Source: ZLKRG46 sp032117915
Lineage (GTDB): Bacteria > Bacteroidota > Ignavibacteria > Kapaibacteriales > Kapaibacteriaceae
DNA: 9,849 nt
Assembly: GCA_032117915.1 (NCBI GenBank)
Contig: JAULYI010000250.1
Location: 1 to 9,849, forward strand
Direction: 5' to 3'
A model generated the notes under the pieces. The model was not told where the DNA came from. It saw nothing but the letters and a program-made list of their open reading frames with translations, and made no database searches. Shown here piece by piece: positions 1 to 5,482 of this stretch; the stretch's first letter is position 1; each line of letters begins with the position of its first letter. The translations under genes were made by a program, and so were the position numbers.

Positions 1-2
1 AC

Positions 3-1865
3 GGGCAGATTCTTGTGGGTACGCGCACCGGGGTTCTCATATGCGATACGAATCTGCATAGCTCCCGCGTTCTTGTTTCATGGCACCATGACTACACACG
101 TGTCGGTGCCGCTCGGGCGTTGTTTGCCGATCGAACGGGTACGGTCTGGGTCGGCACGGAACGCAATGGCGTTGGGTTCATAGCACCCGGCTCGTCACGT
201 GTTACGTGGTTGCGTGGACGTGCGTGGACGTCCAGACCAAATACGAATACCGTGTCGTTCATCGGAGGTCTGGATAGCTCCACAGTCGTTATAGGCGCCG
301 ATGGAGGCATAGCCATCGCAAACATTGCCAGCAAGATGCCAGCGTGGCATGACGTGCCTCGCACACAAGGGCTTCCGTACGATCGCATTTCAGTGAGCGC
401 AATCACTCCGATCTCGTCCACGATGGTTCTTGTAGGAACGGAGTTTGGTTTGTTCAAAGGACCCCTCGGCGGCCCCTATACGCTGGTCGCAAATCATGAC
501 AGCAATGCAATCAGGCCCAACATCGATATCGTACGTAGCATCGTAGTCGATGATCGCACGGCTATCGTTGCCACGTGGGGCGGCGGCATCCGGTTCATCA
601 ATCTGGATTCGTTTTCGGAGCGCGTTGTCGATACACGCCACGGCCTTCCCAATCAGACCATCTACGCGGCCTACCCTATTGCCAAGGATATTATAGCGTT
701 CTCCAGCAACGCCGGCATCGGGCTTTTGAACAGGCGCAACAACACCATGATGCGTCAGCTTACGCCGCATCACGGCGCTCAGAGCTATGAGTTCAATAGT
801 TGGTCGCACCTTCTTCACGACAACGGGACGCTGTATCTCGGTGGCGTAAACGGCGTCAATCTCCTTCGGTACCCACAGCTGCTATGCCCACCACCACCAC
901 GTTTGCACCTTGCCTGTGATACGTCCGCTCAGGGTGCGATTTCGGTACGGGTAGGCGCAATCGCACTGTCGAACACAGACTCCGTGCAGTTTCGGTACAT
1001 GGTCGATGGACGTGACACTGCATGGAGTTTCGCATCCGGGCCCGAGCTGTTGCTTACGTCATTACCCGTCGGCACACATGCTCTCCGAATTCAAGCTCAA
1101 TACCGCGGCGGCTCGTTTTCGCAACCCCTGCTTACCACTATCACCATCCGTCCCCCATTCTGGATGTCGTGGTGGTTTTTGACTACAGTGGCCGTAGGGG
1201 GCAGTGCCTTTGTCTGGGCTGCCGCCGCTGCCGTGAGTCGACGCAGGGCCGCCCAGCGCTATGAAGCCGAACGCCTGCTTCAGGCGGAACGACTACGTAT
1301 CGCGCGCGACCTGCATGACGACGTTGGCACAGGATTGGCGAAAATCGTGATGCTGGCCGAATCAGAGAACCTGCTTCGGTCACCAGTATCACGCATGGTC
1401 ATTGCAGACACAGCCAGAGACGTCGTTGAACGCGTCCGCTCCATCGTTTGGGTGATGAAGGCCAGCAGGACGCAGCTTTCGCACACCATTGGATACGCCT
1501 GCGATGGCATCGCCGATGCACTTGCCGATCACAGCATCACGCTGCTGGCAGATATCAATGTTGAACACGACCACACTCTGAATGTAGCGCAAATGCGCAA
1601 CATGGTACTTTCAATGAAGGAGGCGGCAGCCAACATCATTCGTCATAGTAAAGCTACAAGCGTACGCATGAAGGTTGTAACAACGCCTCACTCGGTTACG
1701 ATCGAGATAAGCGACGACGGCGTTGGATTCGATACAACAATGCAAGGCAACGGATCTGGCTTGTCGAATCTTGCGGAGCGTATGCAGGAAGTAGGTGGCA
1801 CGCTCAAAATGACCTCGGATTCGGCTACCGGCACACGACTTACGTTCATGATATCCATCGCATAA
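3..1865 (+). CDS. Two-component sensor histidine kinase, propeller/Y_Y_Y type (5' partial)
   Basis: The reading frame is open to the left edge of the window, so the true start lies upstream and the GTG at 15 is unlikely to be the start. Numbered from that GTG, residues about 1-290 hold sensor-propeller (Reg_prop) repeats, for example DRTGTVWVGT at 39-48 and VLVGTEFGLF near 138. A Y_Y_Y-like beta domain follows (about 305-378, with FRYMVDG at 326-332), then one membrane helix (about 383-407). The cytoplasmic kinase has a HisKA_3 box RIARDLHDDVGTGL with the likely phospho-acceptor His434, an N-box KEAAANIIRH (535-544) and a G1 box SDDGVGF (566-572), ending with a GSGLSNLAERM G2 region. All key residues are present, so the kinase should be active. 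The periplasmic propeller would sense an unknown ligand and the kinase would phosphorylate the adjacent response regulator. The family assignment is firm; the ligand is unknown. Confidence 0.93.
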   Translation, partial: GQILVGTRTGVLICDTNLHSSRVLVSWHHDYTRVGAARALFADRTGTVWVGTERNGVGFIAPGSSRVTWLRGRAWTSRPNTNTVSFIGGLDSSTVVIGADGGIAIANIASKMPAWHDVPRTQGLPYDRISVSAITPISSTMVLVGTEFGLFKGPLGGPYTLVANHDSNAIRPNIDIVRSIVVDDRTAIVATWGGGIRFINLDSFSERVVDTRHGLPNQTIYAAYPIAKDIIAFSSNAGIGLLNRRNNTMMRQLTPHHGAQSYEFNSWSHLLHDNGTLYLGGVNGVNLLRYPQLLCPPPPRLHLACDTSAQGAISVRVGAIALSNTDSVQFRYMVDGRDTAWSFASGPELLLTSLPVGTHALRIQAQYRGGSFSQPLLTTITIRPPFWMSWWFLTTVAVGGSAFVWAAAAAVSRRRAAQRYEAERLLQAERLRIARDLHDDVGTGLAKIVMLAESENLLRSPVSRMVIADTARDVVERVRSIVWVMKASRTQLSHTIGYACDGIADALADHSITLLADINVEHDHTLNVAQMRNMVLSMKEAAANIIRHSKATSVRMKVVTTPHSVTIEISDDGVGFDTTMQGNGSGLSNLAERMQEVGGTLKMTSDSATGTRLTFMISIA

Positions 1866-1919
1866 ACCTCACATCATTTGGTGCTGGGATTGTACACCCG
1901 TCATCGCCCATATTTCGGG

Positions 1920-2573
1920 ATGTCCGTATTTCTACCTACCACACCAATTCGCGTTGCCGTAATCGAGGACGAAGCGATCCTACGCCAAGGCATTGTAGAG
2001 CGCATCACATCGGATGCACGATTTACATGTCAAGATGTCTATGCTTCCGCCGAGGATCTGCTGTTGTGCACGGATTTGCATGTAATCGACGTATTCCTGA
2101 TCGACATTAAGCTGCCTGGAATGTCGGGAATTGCCGTGATCGACAAGCTACGTCGTATGAACGTGCCCGGACAGGTACTCATGCTCACCAATTTTGACGA
2201 CGACGAGCACGTCCGTACGGCGATACTTGCCGGTGCACGGGGTTATCTGTTAAAAACAACGCCTGCGCCGCGTCTTCTTGATGCTCTCGAAGAGATCCAT
2301 ATCGGTGGCGCTCCCATGAATGCCTCTGTTGCTCGGCTCATCCTCGACTACATCGCCGAGTTACCCAAGCCGTCGGCACTTGCCGCGCTTACCGACCGCG
2401 AACGCGATGTACTTGCCCTTCTGGCAGAACGCAAGCAATACAAGGAAATCGCCGAAGACTTGTTCATGGGGCTGGAAACAGTGCGCTCTCATGTACGCGG
2501 CATCTATTCGAAGCTCAACATTCACACTCGGTTCGAGGCCGAGGAGATTTATCGACGCCATAGCAATCAGTGA
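1920..2573 (+). CDS. NarL/FixJ (LuxR-type) response regulator
   Basis: This 217-residue protein has a receiver domain followed by a LuxR-type helix-turn-helix, the usual size and order for NarL/FixJ regulators. The receiver keeps the acidic pair E16/D17/E18 (VIEDE), the phospho-acceptor Asp62 in FLIDIKLPGMSG, Thr90 in MLTNF and Lys112 in YLLKT. The DNA-binding domain covers about residues 155-212, beginning LTDRERDVLALLAE, with ETVRSHVRGIYSKL as the recognition region. The ATG at 1920 is chosen because it places the first receiver beta-strand (IRVAVIEDE) about ten residues in. An in-frame TTG at 1878 would add 14 residues that do not look like receiver sequence. The gene begins 54 bases after the kinase stop, so the two are probably co-transcribed and form a cognate pair (inference from position). 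Target genes are unknown; the downstream envelope operon is a candidate. Confidence 0.94.
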   Translation: MSVFLPTTPIRVAVIEDEAILRQGIVERITSDARFTCQDVYASAEDLLLCTDLHVIDVFLIDIKLPGMSGIAVIDKLRRMNVPGQVLMLTNFDDDEHVRTAILAGARGYLLKTTPAPRLLDALEEIHIGGAPMNASVARLILDYIAELPKPSALAALTDRERDVLALLAERKQYKEIAEDLFMGLETVRSHVRGIYSKLNIHTRFEAEEIYRRHSNQ

Positions 2574-2610
2574 CGCGATAGCGACACGAACGAACCGTTC
2601 TCAACCCATA

Positions 2611-2632
2611 GCCACATCATTGCCACATCATT
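2611..2632. repeat. 11-bp tandem direct repeat, two copies
   Basis: GCCACATCATT occurs twice back to back (2611-2621 and 2622-2632), and a partial echo (GCTGATCAT) follows. The 11-base period places both copies on the same face of the helix, as expected for a pair of regulator half-sites. It lies between the response-regulator stop and the envelope operon. A binding role is inference; chance duplication is possible. Confidence 0.5.
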
Positions 2633-2670
2633 GCTGATCATGCGCGTTTCCACGTCACCCCCTAGTTTAC

Positions 2671-2682
2671 ACCATGCATGGT
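2671..2682. promoter_or_regulatory. 12-bp perfect palindrome, possible operator
   Basis: ACCATGCATGGT is identical to its own reverse complement over 12 bases; the flanking bases do not extend the symmetry. It sits about 80 bases upstream of the first envelope gene start. This is a plausible dimeric regulator site in the only sizeable gap of the gene-dense region. The function is inferred from symmetry and position only. Confidence 0.35.
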
Positions 2683-2690
2683 CACTGTTG

Positions 2691-2701
2691 GTCGTAACGA
2701 C
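2691..2701. promoter_or_regulatory. 11-bp inverted repeat GTCGT-A-ACGAC, possible operator
   Basis: Two 5-base arms flank a single central A. Its centre is about 20 bases (close to two helical turns) from the centre of the palindrome at 2671-2682, so both would face the same side of the DNA. Short inverted repeats like this also arise by chance, and the role is unproven. Confidence 0.25.
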
Positions 2702-2760
2702 GACGTGTGATGGCTGCATGAGACTATGTGTCGACTACACTGTTTAACCGAAAGACTTTC

Positions 2761-3339
2761 ATGCGTTTCTCGCTCGCGCAATGGTGCGCTGCCATTGCAG
2801 TTTTCCATCTCTGTTGGGCGATGCAGGCCAACGGGCAGACCTTCATCGGTGTATCCGGCGGAGCAGCAATGCCTACTACGCAATACGCCGATCAGTCGGA
2901 GCTTGGTATCCACGGTGACGTGCAGTACGGCATCCACCGCTTCTGCGATTTCTGGCCGGTGCTTAGTCTGAACTATGGGCGGTATCAGCCCAAGGACACG
3001 CTGTCTGCCCTTACGCCATCGCATCCCAATGCGGTGTCGCTACAGGCGTCCATGCGCTGGTTCCCATGGGGTTCGCAGTCCCTTCCCCTCTACGCAGCAC
3101 TCGGTACAGGACTGTCGGTCATTACCGGCGAAGATGACGAGTCCGTCATCGGCATGCCCGGCTCCGTCGAAGTGGGCTACCTGCTGTTCTACAAGAATCC
3201 TTGCTGCGATTGGTTTATCACGCTCTCGGCACGATATACAGCGTACAACATGCTGCGCGATCTCGACCGACCTCACCTGAGTGGTCTTGGAGGATATGTC
3301 GGCATCGCATTCCCACTCGGAGGAGGTCGTACCAAATGA
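2761..3339 (+). CDS. Small outer-membrane beta-barrel protein
   Basis: This 192-residue protein begins with a signal peptide: a short MR start, a hydrophobic stretch to about residue 20, and likely cleavage between about residues 20 and 26. The mature part consists of alternating hydrophobic/polar stretches with Gly and aromatic residues typical of transmembrane beta-strands, such as IGVSGGAAMPTTQY near the N-terminus, YAALGTGLSVI in the middle and GGYVGIAFPLGGG at the end. This fits the general outer-membrane beta-barrel class of about 180-200 residues, but no specific family is recognised. The ATG at 2761 is preferred because it begins directly at the signal peptide; an in-frame GTG at 2728 would add 11 residues. 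The final codons overlap the next gene's start (ATGA), and a strong ribosome-binding site for that gene lies within its 3' end, so it is the first gene of the envelope operon. Confidence 0.8.
   Translation: MRFSLAQWCAAIAVFHLCWAMQANGQTFIGVSGGAAMPTTQYADQSELGIHGDVQYGIHRFCDFWPVLSLNYGRYQPKDTLSALTPSHPNAVSLQASMRWFPWGSQSLPLYAALGTGLSVITGEDDESVIGMPGSVEVGYLLFYKNPCCDWFITLSARYTAYNMLRDLDRPHLSGLGGYVGIAFPLGGGRTK
3319..3327 (+). promoter_or_regulatory. Strong Shine-Dalgarno sequence for the gene at 3336
   Basis: GGAGGAGGT lies 8 bases upstream of the ATG at 3336, inside the last codons of the preceding gene. Together with the ATGA overlap it fixes the start of the downstream lipoprotein gene and argues for translational coupling. 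Such a strong site is notable because many Bacteroidota genes lack one. The same bases also encode a Gly-Gly stretch, so a coding explanation remains possible. Confidence 0.6.
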
Positions 3340-4607
3340 AATGCTACGCCATTATCATCGCAACGCTCTTGCTGGCAGTAGGGTGCACCTCAGTCGATGT
3401 TAAGCCGGAGACGTCTGCATTCGAAGACGCTGTTCGTATCAAACCCGAGGTGGCCCACAAGTATGTGCAGCTTGCGTCTACAGCCGCCAACCGCGACGGC
3501 CGTACCCTGCGCGGCGTCGTCTCGCACGTTCTTATCAAGGTCGACTCGGCCAATCGTCCCGTCGACACGGTATGGGCGTATCGAGACAAGTATGACTCGA
3601 CACTCTCCGACCAACGAATTGCTATTCCTCTTCGTGATATCGAACTGCTGCCGTCGATCTTTCCCGGCATTGCCGCCGGCGACCATGGCGGTATCAATCT
3701 TGTCGAGAACTATCACGTCACCGAAAACATCCCCAGCATTCGCCAGCTGCCAATCCTTTACTCGAATGCTCTTGATAAGCCCTGCGACTGCGAGCCGTTT
3801 TCACTCAGTCTTGCTCTGAACCTGAAACTTCGGTGCATCGACCGCACATACTCAAGGTTCACAGCATCCGCCCTTGGCAGGGTGGCCGGCTATGTCGACG
3901 GCAACACGGTTCTGCAACAAGGTAAGCTTGCGTATGGGGGCGATGTGATTGCCGGGTATCGCCTTGGAGAAGACATGCGCTGGATGACAGGGATCACACT
4001 ATCGTCGGGGCTGCCCACCGTGAACGCCGGCGACATACCCGTCACAGCCACAACGCTAGAGGACCTTTCGGAAACGCTTCGACCGTTGGCACTGCTTACC
4101 GGACGCTACTACTTCGTACCTCTTGCGAAGCGAAACTCATTGCGCGAGACGGATACCACGTACGAATACATTGATGAACGTGGCGGCGATTGTTCGACGT
4201 GTCCCGATCGCAAGGAGCTGCGTACCATCCGCCAGCAGGACCGCTGGGTAAAGAACGTCTTCGGCTGCATCAAGCCGTATGTGTATGGCGAGCTTGGCAT
4301 GGCGTTCGACGCGCTTACAAGGGGTGCTGCGTCGATGGCACTCGGCGGTCCAGAGTGTTCAGACTGTGTATCGTCACTCCAAAACGCTAAAGCCAATGGC
4401 TCACTCAACGTGAATTGGTCCATGCCTGTCAGCTTCGGCCTTGGCGTAGGCATCGACATCCCAATTGCATCGTTCCTGGATCTCGAGATCGATCTGGGCT
4501 ATCGCAACATTGCCGTTGGCGACGGATATCGTCTGCTGGGCTTTACGAATGTTCCCGATGTGCGACGCCTCGAGTCCTTTCAACTACGAATCGGAGTCAT
4601 GTACTGA
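3336..4607 (+). CDS. Lipoprotein with barrel-like C-terminal half, unknown family
   Basis: This 423-residue protein starts with a type II signal peptide whose lipobox LAVGC places the lipidated cysteine at Cys17. About residues 20-145 form a soluble region. From about 150 onward the sequence becomes a series of Gly/aromatic amphipathic strands, for example FSLSLALNLKLRC and VSFGLGVGIDI, ending in LRIGVMY. That terminal aromatic residue and strand pattern are typical of outer-membrane barrels. A lipoprotein whose body looks like a barrel is unusual; a periplasmic beta-rich domain is the alternative. Cysteine pairs stand out: CDC (150-152), CSTC (286-289) and CSDC (341-344), plus Cys311, possibly disulfides or a metal site. 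The start is set by the ATGA overlap with the previous gene, the upstream Shine-Dalgarno sequence and the signal peptide; the frame is open further upstream but that part overlaps the previous gene. No specific family is recognised. Confidence 0.8.
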   Translation: MKCYAIIIATLLLAVGCTSVDVKPETSAFEDAVRIKPEVAHKYVQLASTAANRDGRTLRGVVSHVLIKVDSANRPVDTVWAYRDKYDSTLSDQRIAIPLRDIELLPSIFPGIAAGDHGGINLVENYHVTENIPSIRQLPILYSNALDKPCDCEPFSLSLALNLKLRCIDRTYSRFTASALGRVAGYVDGNTVLQQGKLAYGGDVIAGYRLGEDMRWMTGITLSSGLPTVNAGDIPVTATTLEDLSETLRPLALLTGRYYFVPLAKRNSLRETDTTYEYIDERGGDCSTCPDRKELRTIRQQDRWVKNVFGCIKPYVYGELGMAFDALTRGAASMALGGPECSDCVSSLQNAKANGSLNVNWSMPVSFGLGVGIDIPIASFLDLEIDLGYRNIAVGDGYRLLGFTNVPDVRRLESFQLRIGVMY

Positions 4608-5482
4608 TGCGCCGTTCTAATCCGTTTACCTTCGTTGCTGCGCTTTCGGTATTGCTTACCGGCTGCTGCTGCTTCGAACCACTGCCAATCGACCCGGCTA
4701 CGCCGCCGATCGTGCGCGAAGCGACCATCGCCGAGTTTAACAGTCAGTTTGTCGGCAACGCGCCCGCCCCGCAGTTCAACATCGCTACGTTCAAGTTCCC
4801 GGCATCCGATGCTTCGTCAGGCGATCTACCCAACGACAACCGCTTTTTGTCCGGCGCCTGGGCGTTCACGCAAGCGGACTATCCGCTGCGCGGTCTTACA
4901 ACGGAATACACCTTCCGCTCTCCGTCGAATAGTCTGATCGCCGGCGACCTCATCGTTGACACGATCCTGATCAGCCCTCTTGATACCGTTGCCATGATCC
5001 GCGTTCGCGGACAGCTGTTTCGCCTGCCGCCAAATCCGTTGGTACGAACGGACGATGCGCGCGTGATTGCAACGGAGATCCAGTCGTATGTGGCGACGGC
5101 ATCGCCCGACCCAGGAAAGACGATCTGCCAGACGCTCGTCGATAGATCTGTTCCGTATGGCACAGACACGATGAGCGCACAAACAGACTACGCCATCACG
5201 GTTCTGCAAGGCGGACAGCCGACGTCGTACGCGTATCCAGGCAACTGGCCGGTGGATAGCAAGGGTAATCCACTGCCCCCTATCAAACAGCCACTAACCG
5301 GCGACCTTGGATACTACACGCTTGCCATGCGTACGGGCGATTGGTTCTTTTATAAAGCCGTCAACGGCATGTCGTTCTTCGTCGTGGTGACGAATATTCA
5401 ACGCGGTGCCACGCCCCCCTTTATTCAACGCTGCACCATCAAATTTGCCGAAAGCTATCAGTGTGAAGACTGTCAAGAGTAA
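4607..5482 (+). CDS. Lipoprotein of unknown function
   Basis: This 291-residue protein has a clear type II signal peptide: basic start MRRSN, hydrophobic core, and lipobox LLTGC with the lipidated residue at Cys20 followed by two further cysteines. The mature part is rich in beta-type sequence with no motif I recognise, and contains phrases such as WFFYKAVNGMSFFVVVTNIQ that suggest a compact beta-sandwich-like C-terminal domain. It ends in CEDCQE, a CxxC pair (Cys286 and Cys289), echoing similar pairs in the preceding lipoprotein. The ATG overlaps the upstream stop by one base (TGATG), so the two are translationally coupled; the frame is open further upstream but only inside the previous gene. 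It is probably anchored in the outer membrane as a partner of its operon neighbours. The function is unknown. Confidence 0.78.
   Translation: MRRSNPFTFVAALSVLLTGCCCFEPLPIDPATPPIVREATIAEFNSQFVGNAPAPQFNIATFKFPASDASSGDLPNDNRFLSGAWAFTQADYPLRGLTTEYTFRSPSNSLIAGDLIVDTILISPLDTVAMIRVRGQLFRLPPNPLVRTDDARVIATEIQSYVATASPDPGKTICQTLVDRSVPYGTDTMSAQTDYAITVLQGGQPTSYAYPGNWPVDSKGNPLPPIKQPLTGDLGYYTLAMRTGDWFFYKAVNGMSFFVVVTNIQRGATPPFIQRCTIKFAESYQCEDCQE

Noticed and set aside
211..230. 10-bp tandem repeat TGCGTGGACG x2 inside the histidine kinase gene; could slip and shift the frame
   Set aside because: Only two copies, in a well-preserved coding frame; too short to support phase variation.
888..902. CCA-rich run in the kinase gene resembling a microsatellite
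   Set aside because: It is in frame, short, and encodes a Pro-rich turn before the Y_Y_Y domain; ordinary coding sequence.
1878..1919. TTG start extending the response regulator by 14 residues
   Set aside because: The added residues do not resemble receiver sequence, and the ATG at 1920 gives the normal length.
2663..2670. TAGTTTAC as a Bacteroidota-type -7 element (TAnnTTTG)
   Set aside because: It differs from the consensus at the end and no TTG-type -33 element lies at the right distance.
5406..5462. Earlier GTG start for the PorE-like lipoprotein
   Set aside because: It would put 19 residues before the lipoprotein signal peptide and overlap the previous gene by 77 bases.
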